Origin: Mycolicibacterium moriokaense
GTDB taxonomy: Bacteria; Actinomycetota; Actinomycetes; Mycobacteriales; Mycobacteriaceae
DNA length: 64,000 nt
Assembly: GCF_003201655.1 (NCBI RefSeq)
Contig: NZ_QJJU01000006.1
Span: 124,001-188,000, forward strand
Direction of reading: 5' to 3'
Of the stretch, positions 1-7,434 are shown one piece after another. The notes below the pieces were generated by a model. The model was not told where the DNA came from and ran no database searches. It saw nothing but the letters and a program-made list of their open reading frames with translations. The position numbers and the translations under genes were made by a program. Numbering within the stretch: position 1 is the first letter of the stretch; each line of letters opens with the position of its first letter.

Positions 1-847
1 CCCGGGTCGTGCGCAATGCGGCGGCGAGGTGGTCGGGGATGGGCAGCGTCCGGCGTCCCGCCCGCGACTTCGGGGTGTCCTCGACGAGGTGCTTGCCGAA
101 GCGCAGCCGCGTCGAAGAGATCTGGAGCGTGCGCGCTTCGAGGTCGACGTCACTCCACCGCAGACCGGCTACCTCGCCCCGGCGCAGCCCGGTCAACGCG
201 AGTTGCCACGCGATCGCGTACCGGTCGCCTTCGATGTGACCGAGGACCTTCTGCAATTCCGTGGGCGTGAAGGTATCTGGGAGCTTCGGGTCCGCGGGGA
301 TACGGTCAACGAGCTCGGCGACGTTACGCACCACATGGCCCTGGCGCATCTGGTCCCGTAGTACCGCAGTCAACAGACCCAGCATGTAGTTCACCGACCG
401 TGGCGACCAAGCCTTGCGGCGCTTACCAGTAGGAGAGGACAGGCCGCCAGCAGGCAGCGCGGTCACGAGGTCATCGATGTGCCGCTTGCTTAGCCTTTGC
501 ACCTCGATGGCCCCGAGCTCGGCTAGCGCTGCGGCCAAGTTCACTCGATGTCCGTGCAGCGTCGAGGGTTTGAGGCCGTGTTTGGCAGCCAGCCAGTCCT
601 CGCATGCTTCGGCCAGCGTGATCCTGGACGGATGCACGTATGTGCCCTTGGCGACTTCGCCGCGCACAGCATCCAGTGCGGCCCGAGCTGCTTTTTCCGT
701 GGCGTATCGCTTGCGCAGCTGCTTGCGCTGCCCGTCGACTGTGCCCACGTCGACGGTGAGCTGATAACGGATAACCGGGCGGCCGCCGTCGCGCTGGGTT
801 AGCTCGATGCGCTTGATTTGCGGCGGCAGCTGTCGACGCTCTGTCAT
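1..847 (-). CDS. int: Tyrosine recombinase / phage-type integrase (3' end outside window)
   Basis: Reading leftwards from an ATG at 847, the frame stays open to the window edge and gives about 282 residues. It shows an N-terminal arm-binding region, a core-binding SAM-like domain (around residues 75-180, containing KPSTLHGHRVNLAAAL) and the start of the catalytic domain. TGLRRGEVAGLRWSDVDL carries the first catalytic arginine. The remaining catalytic residues (HxxR and Tyr) would lie left of position 1. Such enzymes integrate phages and integrative elements, often into tRNA genes. The excisionase-like gene lies 33 bases upstream. A tRNA-Tyr 3' fragment at the far right of the island is a plausible partner site, but that link is inferred. 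Confidence 0.93.
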   Translation of the reverse strand, partial: MTERRQLPPQIKRIELTQRDGGRPVIRYQLTVDVGTVDGQRKQLRKRYATEKAARAALDAVRGEVAKGTYVHPSRITLAEACEDWLAAKHGLKPSTLHGHRVNLAAALAELGAIEVQRLSKRHIDDLVTALPAGGLSSPTGKRRKAWSPRSVNYMLGLLTAVLRDQMRQGHVVRNVAELVDRIPADPKLPDTFTPTELQKVLGHIEGDRYAIAWQLALTGLRRGEVAGLRWSDVDLEARTLQISSTRLRFGKHLVEDTPKSRAGRRTLPIPDHLAAALRTTR

Positions 848-880
848 CTCAGTACACGCAGCGAAGCGACCGCATCGGGA

Positions 881-1096
881 TCACGAGGCCGCCTCGGTAT
901 GCGCCTCGATGAACCGATCAATCTCGGTCGAAGTTACCCGGCGCGACGCGCCGATCTGGACCCATGCAAGCTGGCCGGCGTCGAAGAGTCGATAGACAGA
1001 TGCGCGTGAGATCCGTAGTGCCTCAGCCGCTTCCACAATCGTGAGAAGTCGACTGGCGATGGGAGGCCTGCCGTCAGGAGGGTAGCTGCCGGTCAT
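881..1096 (-). CDS. xis: Excisionase-like helix-turn-helix DNA-binding protein
   Basis: This 71-residue protein consists almost entirely of one MerR/excisionase-type helix-turn-helix (LLTIVEAAEALRISRASVYR) followed by a wing (WVQIGASRRVTSTEIDRF). It is the usual small DNA-bending partner encoded just upstream of actinobacterial tyrosine integrases, where it directs excision and can control int expression. It lies on the same strand as the integrase with a 33-base gap, so the two are probably co-transcribed. The family assignment is firm; a role in excision is inferred from position. Confidence 0.85.
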   Translation of the reverse strand: MTGSYPPDGRPPIASRLLTIVEAAEALRISRASVYRLFDAGQLAWVQIGASRRVTSTEIDRFIEAHTEAAS

Positions 1097-1478
1097 TGTC
1101 GCCTCGCGGGGGAGTGTGGGTCATGTGATCACCTCGTGTTTAATGGTGTTCCACCACTGTAATTCGCCTCTACGACTAGCTCGTGCACAATTTCTGTGAG
1201 GCAGCGAGACGCGTTGATGTCCCCCGGCGTCCACGACGGCGAGCACCACGATCTCGAAGGGGCTGCACAACACCGATAGTCGATCCGCTCCCCGGCTTAG
1301 CTTCCGCAGTGTTCTCCGAGACGCGCTACGCGCTGAACGGGGAGCTGCACGTCGCCTATCGCGCGTCGCGCGAAGGTTCTCGCGACCTCGTGTTCGTCTC
1401 TCCATGGATCACGAACTGTGAAGCCGTCACCAAGCGGTTTTCATGCAATGGCCTTGAACATCAACTAGACATGCAGTG
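1097..1478. other. Intergenic region upstream of xis with a gene remnant
   Basis: No complete gene is visible. The left part should hold the promoter of the leftward xis-int pair. The right part contains a decayed gene fragment, listed separately at 1312-1428. Confidence 0.5.
1312..1428 (+). pseudogene. Remnant of an alpha/beta-hydrolase or adenylate-cyclase N-terminus
   Basis: A short in-frame stretch reads ETRYALNGELHVAYRA and then SRDLVFVSPWITNCE. This matches the opening of a large mycobacterial family (alpha/beta hydrolase fused to class III adenylate cyclase, or LuxR-type), which typically begins ETRYARNGDVHIAYQ followed by DLVFVPGW. The similarity stops after about 38 residues and nothing of the hydrolase core follows, so this is a truncated relic. 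It may mark an insertion or deletion junction. The family is recognised from memory of its signature, not from a search. Confidence 0.5.
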
Positions 1479-1766
1479 ATGAGCGACGATTCGGCAGCCG
1501 AGTCGATAGGACATGAGGGCGCTGAAACAATCCTGCCGCTGACCAGGAGATGTGAACGAGAGCAGGCTGTGCTCTTCGCCGACATTCTGCGCCAGGAACT
1601 CCGGCAGATGCGTTCGGCTGCCGCTGCGGCGGAGGGGCGTTGGTCGAGGCGTCACGACGGCGATGTAGACGCTGAGCCGCCGGAACGCCTGGAACGCCTG
1701 CAAGGACGGATTCAGGAGGCGAGCACGCTGTTGGACGCGCTGAACGCCCGTTTCCTGCGAACCTAG
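1479..1766 (+). CDS. Small conserved-looking hypothetical protein, helical
   Basis: This encodes 95 residues. The start is an ATG directly after an in-frame GTG. The protein looks predominantly alpha-helical and charged, with a possible C-terminal coiled coil (ERLERLQGRIQEASTLLDAL), and has no signal peptide or membrane segment. Codon use (G/C in the third position) is typical of a real actinobacterial gene. I do not recognise the family. It lies about 94 bases upstream of the phoU-like gene on the same strand and could share a transcript with it. Confidence 0.55.
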   Translation: MSDDSAAESIGHEGAETILPLTRRCEREQAVLFADILRQELRQMRSAAAAAEGRWSRRHDGDVDAEPPERLERLQGRIQEASTLLDALNARFLRT

Positions 1767-1860
1767 CTGACGCTGGCCTTTCGTTCCGTAACACGAAACC
1801 GCTTCGCGGGGCGGCTCGCCCGCGCGTTGCGGGTCTGCTTAGGCGCTCTAGGGTTGTTGG

Positions 1861-2511
1861 ATGCGCACTGCGTTCCATGAACAGCTTGAGGCGTTGAAGG
1901 CGACGTTGGGCGATATGTGTGGCATCGCTGGTGTCGCCATGGAACGGGCAACTCAGGCGTTATTGCAGGCCGATCTGTTGTTGGCCGAGCAAGTGATCAC
2001 CGATCACGACCGCCTGGCTGCGATGAGTAGAAAGGCCGAGGAAAGCGCATTCGTTCTACTCGCTCTCCAAGCGCCGGTTGCGGGTGACCTACGCACCGTC
2101 GTCGGTTCTATTAAAACCGTGGCCGATGCCGAACGAATGGGCGGACTGGCCCTGCATGTCGCCAAGATCGTTCGCCGCCGCCACCCAGGGCATGTCTTAC
2201 CCGAAGAGGTAAACGGATACTTCGCGGAGATGGGCGCGGTGGCTGTCGATCTCGGTAAGAGCGCGAGAGAAGTCGTACTTTCAGGTGACCCCGACAGAGC
2301 CGCACAGATTCGCCATGACGACGACGCGATGGATGAGCTACACAGCCACCTGTTCACCGTGCTCATGGACAGAGAGTGGAAGCACGGCGTCGCATCCGCC
2401 GTTGACGTGACCTTATTGGGCAGGTTCTACGAACGGTTCGCAGACCACGCCGTCGAGATCGGCAACCGAGTTGTGTTCCAGGTGACAGGCGAGCAAGTCG
2501 CCGAAGGCTAA
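1861..2511 (+). CDS. phoU: PhoU-family phosphate signalling protein
   Basis: The 216-residue protein is full length for PhoU. It has the duplicated three-helix bundle with the metal-binding style motifs of the family: [20 protein letters not shown] with DLRTVV in the first half and DDDAMDELH with [17 protein letters not shown] in the second. PhoU proteins (PhoY1 and PhoY2 in mycobacteria) inhibit phosphate-responsive signalling by bridging the Pst transporter and the SenX3/PhoR-type kinase. No pst or two-component genes adjoin it, so this is a stand-alone copy. It lies within what appears to be a mobile island, so it may be an accessory paralogue rather than the housekeeping copy. Confidence 0.92.
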   Translation: MRTAFHEQLEALKATLGDMCGIAGVAMERATQALLQADLLLAEQVITDHDRLAAMSRKAEESAFVLLALQAPVAGDLRTVVGSIKTVADAERMGGLALHVAKIVRRRHPGHVLPEEVNGYFAEMGAVAVDLGKSAREVVLSGDPDRAAQIRHDDDAMDELHSHLFTVLMDREWKHGVASAVDVTLLGRFYERFADHAVEIGNRVVFQVTGEQVAEG

Positions 2512-2852
2512 TCCGTAGAGGAGTGGGGGGTGACGCCTTCCTGCGGTTGGACGACACCTCGCACGGCCAGCGCCCGCTCTCTCCCCGGCGCGACAGGAGG
2601 ACGTGCCGTCCGGAATCCGTCCCCCAGTAGCTCCGACAACGCTCTCCACTAGCCAACGTCGTCAACCTCTTGACCTGCTAGTCCTTAAGGTGCCCAACGC
2701 GGTTGGCGACGACAAACGCCCACGTCGACTCGTTCGCATCGAGTAGGTCAGCGTGCGATTGGCCGGATCGGGTGGAGGCACTGCCATTGCGGCGCGAGTA
2801 TGCATTTTATAGGCTAATAGCCTAAGATTTGCATATCCAAGGGGGTGATTGC
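2512..2852. other. Intergenic region between phoU and the AbiE pair
   Basis: I see no convincing gene here; the open frames lack coding character. The right end holds the AbiE promoter and a palindromic operator candidate (2810-2824). Confidence 0.5.
2810..2824. promoter_or_regulatory. Perfect palindrome, likely AbiEi autoregulatory operator
   Basis: TAGGCTAATAGCCTA is a perfect 7-base inverted repeat around a single base, about 28 bases upstream of the antitoxin GTG. The surrounding sequence extends the symmetry imperfectly (TATGCA to the left, TGCATA to the right). AbiEi antitoxins bind inverted repeats in their own promoter with a winged-helix domain, so this is the expected site for negative autoregulation. 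The palindrome is seen directly; the regulator assignment is inferred. Confidence 0.6.
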
Positions 2853-3509
2853 GTGGCTAATCGTCGCAGCACTCCGCTCCCCGCTGCGCTGGGCGGTGCG
2901 CCGTTGCGAACCGTTCGCGCCAAGGATGCCGGGGCGGCGTACGCGTATCCGGGTCCCGAGTTAGCGCGTTTAGCGGATCAGGGACTCCTGCTTCGAGTGG
3001 CCAACGGCTATTACGTGGTGGTCCCTCAGGACATGGTGGGTCGTGTGTGGGTGCCCGATCTGGACGCTGTTGCGGCTGGCATCGCCTCGGCGATCTATGG
3101 GCCCGACCGGGCGGTGTTGATGGGCATTAGTGCCGCCAGGGTGCTCGGCGCGATTCCTCGAGCGCTCGCCACGGCGATAGCCGCAGTACCCAAGCAACAC
3201 CGGCCGATTCAGCTCAACGAGCGTTCGTCGGTGGTCCGCTTCGTAAAACGCGACACCGATGGATTGGACGTGGAACGGATCGAGACGCCCTTGGGGCCGG
3301 CGCTGGTGACGACACCAGAGCAGACGGTCCTCGACCTTGCGCACCGACCGCAGCTCGGCGACGCCGGCGACGACGTGCCTGCGGCCGTCGCCGCCCTGTA
3401 CGGGCGCAGCGACATACAGCGCCTGGATGCGCTCGCCGCTGACCAACGGCTCACAGCGTCGCTGCGGCGCGCGCAGTCATGGGCCGGAGCCCACCGTGGA
3501 CAGGGATGA
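2853..3509 (+). CDS. abiEi: Type IV toxin-antitoxin AbiEi family antitoxin
   Basis: The 218-residue protein has an N-terminal winged-helix region (residues about 20-70, including LARLADQGLLLRVANGYYVV). It is followed by the AbiEi antitoxin domain, including the stretch IETPLGPALVTTPEQTVLDL that is typical of the family. The GTG at 2853 was chosen because AAGGGGGTGA lies just upstream; the frame is open back to a TTG at 2829 that would overlap the operator. The antitoxin neutralises a nucleotidyltransferase toxin without binding it stably and represses the operon. It overlaps the toxin gene by 14 bases, which implies coupled translation. Confidence 0.9.
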   Translation: MANRRSTPLPAALGGAPLRTVRAKDAGAAYAYPGPELARLADQGLLLRVANGYYVVVPQDMVGRVWVPDLDAVAAGIASAIYGPDRAVLMGISAARVLGAIPRALATAIAAVPKQHRPIQLNERSSVVRFVKRDTDGLDVERIETPLGPALVTTPEQTVLDLAHRPQLGDAGDDVPAAVAALYGRSDIQRLDALAADQRLTASLRRAQSWAGAHRGQG

Positions 3510-4266
3510 ACTGGAGGAGATTGCGCGGCGATTTGGGGTGGCACCCGAACAGGTCGAGCGCGATCACCTCATTTCGTATCTGTTGGCGTTCCTCGGCGCC
3601 AACTTCGGGGAGCGGATCCAGTTCATCGGTGGAACCGCGCTCGCGCGAACGCACCTTCCCGAGGGCCGGCTCAGCGAGGATGTCGACCTCATCGCCGTCG
3701 GTGACCGTAACGATGTCGCTGCCGACCTGGATGCCGCGCTGCCGCGCGCGCTGGCCCGCACGCATGGCAGGGTCACTGTCGATCCACCGCTGATCGGTTT
3801 GGCGGATGTCGACGCGGCGATACTGCGATCCGCTGCGGGCATTTCGGTACGGATCCAATTGTTGTCCGCACGCGGCAGGGTGCCGTGGCCGTCGGAGCGG
3901 CGCACACTCGAACGGCGCTACCGCGATGCACCGACAGCGGAGCTGATCGTTCCGACCTTGCCCGCCTTCGCCGCGTCGAAGACCGTGACATGGGCCGATC
4001 GCCGCGCACCGCGCGATCTGTGGGATCTGTGGGCGCTCAGCAGAATCGGCGCCATCGACGCTGCCGCATCGAAGTTGTACCGACGATTCGGGCCGACCAA
4101 TCAGCCACCCGCTGACTACCTTTTCAAGAGGGCGCCCACGGATGCCCAATGGCAGACACAACTTGCCGGTCAAACCCGGCTGACGATCACTGCCGCCGAA
4201 GCCCTCGCAACCGTCCGCCAAGCGTGGGCACGAGTCGCCGACGACGGACGCGGCCGCAAGCCTTGA
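3496..4266 (+). CDS. abiEii: Nucleotidyltransferase AbiEii/AbiGii family toxin
   Basis: The 256-residue protein carries the nucleotidyltransferase signature GGTAL followed by RLSEDVDLIAVG (residues about 45-75), with paired acidic metal ligands. It also has the later AbiEii block FAASKTVTWADR followed by RDLWDLWAL. AbiEii-type toxins transfer nucleotides onto targets such as tRNA acceptor ends and block growth during phage infection. The start is the GTG at 3496, inside the antitoxin gene, and fits operon overlap. The longer in-frame extension to 3337 is an antitoxin shadow. All key motifs are intact, so it is probably active. Confidence 0.92.
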   Translation: MDRDELEEIARRFGVAPEQVERDHLISYLLAFLGANFGERIQFIGGTALARTHLPEGRLSEDVDLIAVGDRNDVAADLDAALPRALARTHGRVTVDPPLIGLADVDAAILRSAAGISVRIQLLSARGRVPWPSERRTLERRYRDAPTAELIVPTLPAFAASKTVTWADRRAPRDLWDLWALSRIGAIDAAASKLYRRFGPTNQPPADYLFKRAPTDAQWQTQLAGQTRLTITAAEALATVRQAWARVADDGRGRKP

Positions 4267-4493
4267 CCACTAAGTCCTAACTCATTCATTCCCAATACTT
4301 CTCACGTAGCATCTCCGCATCTCACGCCATCACACTCACCCCACAACACAACCAATTCCGCCGTCCCCGAGATATTTGCCTCATCTCGCCAACCTTCCTC
4401 CGCCCTAATTTCTGCACGGCACATTTGCACAAGGGTGCGAGAATGGTTGTGGCACAGCAGGTGCCGTGGCGCCCGGACAGGTGGTCGAGATCT
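4267..4493 (+). promoter_or_regulatory. G-poor leader upstream of the relaxase; possible oriT
   Basis: Roughly 4270-4420 is strikingly poor in G on this strand (runs of C, T and A), unlike neighbouring DNA. It ends with short GCAC/GTGC inverted repeats around 4411-4437. Origins of transfer normally lie close upstream of MobF relaxase genes and contain small inverted repeats beside the nick site. No recognised nic consensus could be identified, so this remains a candidate region. Confidence 0.3.
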
Positions 4494-7298
4494 ATGTTGA
4501 CGATCTCCAAGCTCAAGCGGTGGTCGATCAACTACTACATCGACACCGCTCAGACGGCCGAGCATGCTGCGCGTGATCTGGCGCGGGCGGGCGGCGGGTT
4601 GGGGGAGTACTACTCCGAACGCGAAACCCGCACCCCAGTGTGGTTGTTGGCCGGCGACACCCGCACCGTCGCAACGTTGGTCGGTCTAACCGACACCCAG
4701 CGCGCTGGGGGAGATGCCGACGCGCAGCTGGTGGCGCGCTGGCTCGACGAAGGCATCGCCCCCAACGGTGCACATGGCCGCGCGTTCGGTGAGCGCGGGG
4801 TGCACGGGTTCGATCTAACATTCTGCGCACCCAAAAGCGTCTCGCTGGTTCGGGCGCTGCGCACCGATGATGTGATGGCCAAGGCGATCGCCGACGCGCA
4901 CACCACCGCGCTGGCCGAAGCGATGGAGTACCTGGCCGCACATGCCGGCTACACCCGGGTGCACAACCCGCACACCGGTGAGAAAGACCTTGTGCGCCTG
5001 CCGGGTTTGACCGCGATCGCCTATCAGCACGAGACGTCGCGGTGCGGGGATCCGCACCTGCATACCCATGTCATCGTGCCGAATCGCCAGGCTCGTGCCG
5101 ACGGGCAGCTGGTGTCGATCGATGGGACGTCGTTGTATCACGAAGCCAAAGCGGCCGGGGTGATCTATCAGGCCACCCTGCGGCGTGAACTGCACCAGTC
5201 GATGGGGTTGGAGTGGGCGCCGGTGGATCCGTCGACCGGGATGGCCGAGCTGGCCGGGGTGGACCGCGACACCGTCACCGCGTGGTCGCGGCGCTCCACG
5301 CAGTTGCGCGAGTGGGCCGCGCACAACCTGAACGTCGTCGAGGGCGGCTCGCTGTCGGCAGCCCAGCTGGCGGCCGCGCAGAAAGCCACCCGCCCGGCCA
5401 AACCCGAAGAGCTCGCCTGGGCGCAGCTGTTGGAGCAGTGGCGCGCCGACGTGCGCGGCCTGCAGCTGGACCGCGCATCCTTCGACGCGGCGCGCGCGGC
5501 GCGGCGCGGCGCAGCGCACACCCCGTTCGACAGAGCGCGCCTCGCCGACGCGGCCGAGAAGATCGACAAGGCCGCGTTCACCCGCGCCGACCTGGTGGAG
5601 ATCGTCGGCGCGCAACTGCCCGTCGATACCGAGCGCACACCCCGCGAGCTGGTCGAAGCAGCCGTCGACGAGATCGGTGTGCGGTTGACCGCGTCGCGCG
5701 CCGCACACCAACGCGAGGGCCATGAGCGCTTCACCCTCGACCGCATCCTCGCCGAAGAAACCGCGGTACTCGACCTCGTCGACGCCCGCGACGACCGCGC
5801 ACTGCTATGGGTCAAAGGTGAAGACACCGCAGACCTCTCGGCGGATCAACGACGTGCGGTGGAGAGCATTGGCCGCTCACCGTGGCTGGTCCAGCCGCTG
5901 TCGGCGCCGGCGGGCGCGGGCAAGACCACCTCGATGCGCGCCCTGCGCGCCGCCGCGCACCGCCGCCACGGCGCGACGGTGCTGGTGTTGGCGCCCACTG
6001 GCAAGGCTGTCGACGTCGCGGTGCGCGAAGGCGCGGGAGACCAGGGGTACACGATCGCGAAAGCCCTGCAACTGCTGCGCGGCAACGCCTTGCAGCTGAA
6101 CCGAAGCACTCTGGTGATCGTCGATGAAGCCGCGATGGTCGGCACCGACGACCTGCGCCAACTCCTCACAGCCACCACAGCGGCCGGAACCAAAACCGTC
6201 TTGGTCGGCGACTCGCATCAGCTCGCGCCGGTCAAAGCTCGCGGCGGCATGTTCGCCCAACTCTGCGAAGACCTGCCCTGGACTCAACACCTGTCCGAGG
6301 TATGGCGCATGCACGACCGCGACGAGCGCGCCGCCTCGCTGGCCCTACGTAGTGGTGGGCCGGCGTCGGTGCGCCGGGCGGTCGGCTGGTACCGCACCCA
6401 TGACCGCCTGCAGTGCGGGGATGCGGTCACGATGGCCGCCGACGCCCTGGCTGCCCACCAAGCTGACACCGCCGCCGGCAAAGACGCACTACTTGTCTGC
6501 GACACCACCGAAATGACCGACGCGCTCAACCAGCGCATCCACCGCGACACCATCGCAGCCGGCGCGGCCACCATCGGCGGGGCGCGTGGGCATCGCGTCG
6601 CCGTCGGCGACCTCATCATCAGCCGCCACAACGACGCCACCATCGCGCTGCGCAACACCACCGGCCAAGCGGCTGAACCAGACCCGGTGCGCAACGGCAA
6701 CCGATGGCGCGTCACCGCGATCGACGCGGCGACCAACCGGCTGGCTGCCGAACGCCTCGATGACCGCGCCCGCGTCGTCTTCGACGGCGACTATGTACGC
6801 GCACACATCACCCACGGCTATGCGGTCACCGTGCACGGCGCTCAAGGGGTCACCGCCGACACCACTCACGCCGTGCTCGGCGAGAACACCACCCGTTCGA
6901 TGCTCTATGTGGCCATGACGCGTGGCCGCGAAACCAACAGCGCCTACCTGTACGAACGCGCCACCGAACAGGAATATGGCCTCGACCCGCTGCCGGGGTC
7001 GCATGTCATGAACCGCGGCACCGCCGAGAAGGCCGGTCGTCTGGCCCGCGCCATTGTCGCCAACCACGATCGGCCGATCACCGCCCACGAGGTCGCTGCC
7101 CAAACACCCAGCGCCGCACTGCCGCAACGCGTGCGCCGCATCCACGGCCGCCGCGCAGCGGCGGTCCAGCGGCGGCGGGCAACCTACCAGAGCTGGCACG
7201 CAGACACGCACAGCTTCGCCCAGGCGATGACCACCGAACGAGAACGCCACAACAGTCGCAGCCGCGAGCAGAGTCTCGACGCCGGGATCGAGATGTAG
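4494..7298 (+). CDS. MobF-family relaxase with RecD-like helicase (TrwC/TraI type)
   Basis: The 934-residue protein begins MLTISKLKRWSINYYID, with the tandem Tyr pair expected near the N-terminus of MobF relaxases. The three-histidine metal motif lies at about residues 178-195 (HETSRCGDPHLHTH). The helicase half has Walker A (APAGAGKTT, about 470), Walker B (VIVDEAAMVG, about 540), GDSHQLAPV and the late motif VTVHGAQGVTAD with YVAMTRGR (about 780-820). The ATG at 4494 was preferred to the frame start at 4425 because family members start with this sequence. It would nick and unwind the element for conjugative transfer. No coupling protein or type IV pore genes are visible, so the element is probably mobilisable rather than self-transmissible. 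Confidence 0.93.
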   Translation: MLTISKLKRWSINYYIDTAQTAEHAARDLARAGGGLGEYYSERETRTPVWLLAGDTRTVATLVGLTDTQRAGGDADAQLVARWLDEGIAPNGAHGRAFGERGVHGFDLTFCAPKSVSLVRALRTDDVMAKAIADAHTTALAEAMEYLAAHAGYTRVHNPHTGEKDLVRLPGLTAIAYQHETSRCGDPHLHTHVIVPNRQARADGQLVSIDGTSLYHEAKAAGVIYQATLRRELHQSMGLEWAPVDPSTGMAELAGVDRDTVTAWSRRSTQLREWAAHNLNVVEGGSLSAAQLAAAQKATRPAKPEELAWAQLLEQWRADVRGLQLDRASFDAARAARRGAAHTPFDRARLADAAEKIDKAAFTRADLVEIVGAQLPVDTERTPRELVEAAVDEIGVRLTASRAAHQREGHERFTLDRILAEETAVLDLVDARDDRALLWVKGEDTADLSADQRRAVESIGRSPWLVQPLSAPAGAGKTTSMRALRAAAHRRHGATVLVLAPTGKAVDVAVREGAGDQGYTIAKALQLLRGNALQLNRSTLVIVDEAAMVGTDDLRQLLTATTAAGTKTVLVGDSHQLAPVKARGGMFAQLCEDLPWTQHLSEVWRMHDRDERAASLALRSGGPASVRRAVGWYRTHDRLQCGDAVTMAADALAAHQADTAAGKDALLVCDTTEMTDALNQRIHRDTIAAGAATIGGARGHRVAVGDLIISRHNDATIALRNTTGQAAEPDPVRNGNRWRVTAIDAATNRLAAERLDDRARVVFDGDYVRAHITHGYAVTVHGAQGVTADTTHAVLGENTTRSMLYVAMTRGRETNSAYLYERATEQEYGLDPLPGSHVMNRGTAEKAGRLARAIVANHDRPITAHEVAAQTPSAALPQRVRRIHGRRAAAVQRRRATYQSWHADTHSFAQAMTTERERHNSRSREQSLDAGIEM

Positions 7299-7320
7299 CA
7301 ACACTCGGTTGGCGCCCCCG

Positions 7321-7363
7321 AAATCTCAGCCGCACGTGGCACAGAACAAATCTCAGCCGCACG
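7321..7363. repeat. Pair of 16-base direct repeats after the relaxase gene
   Basis: AAATCTCAGCCGCACG occurs at 7321-7336 and again at 7348-7363, a 27-base period. The repeats lie between the relaxase stop and the end of the convergent JAB-E1 gene. They could be protein-binding iterons or duplicated terminator DNA; function unknown. Confidence 0.6.
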
Positions 7364-7434
7364 CACCGTGAGAATTCTCTTTACTGAGATCGAGATGACT
7401 CACTGGAGACCCTAATGAGACTTTCGCGTCGGGA

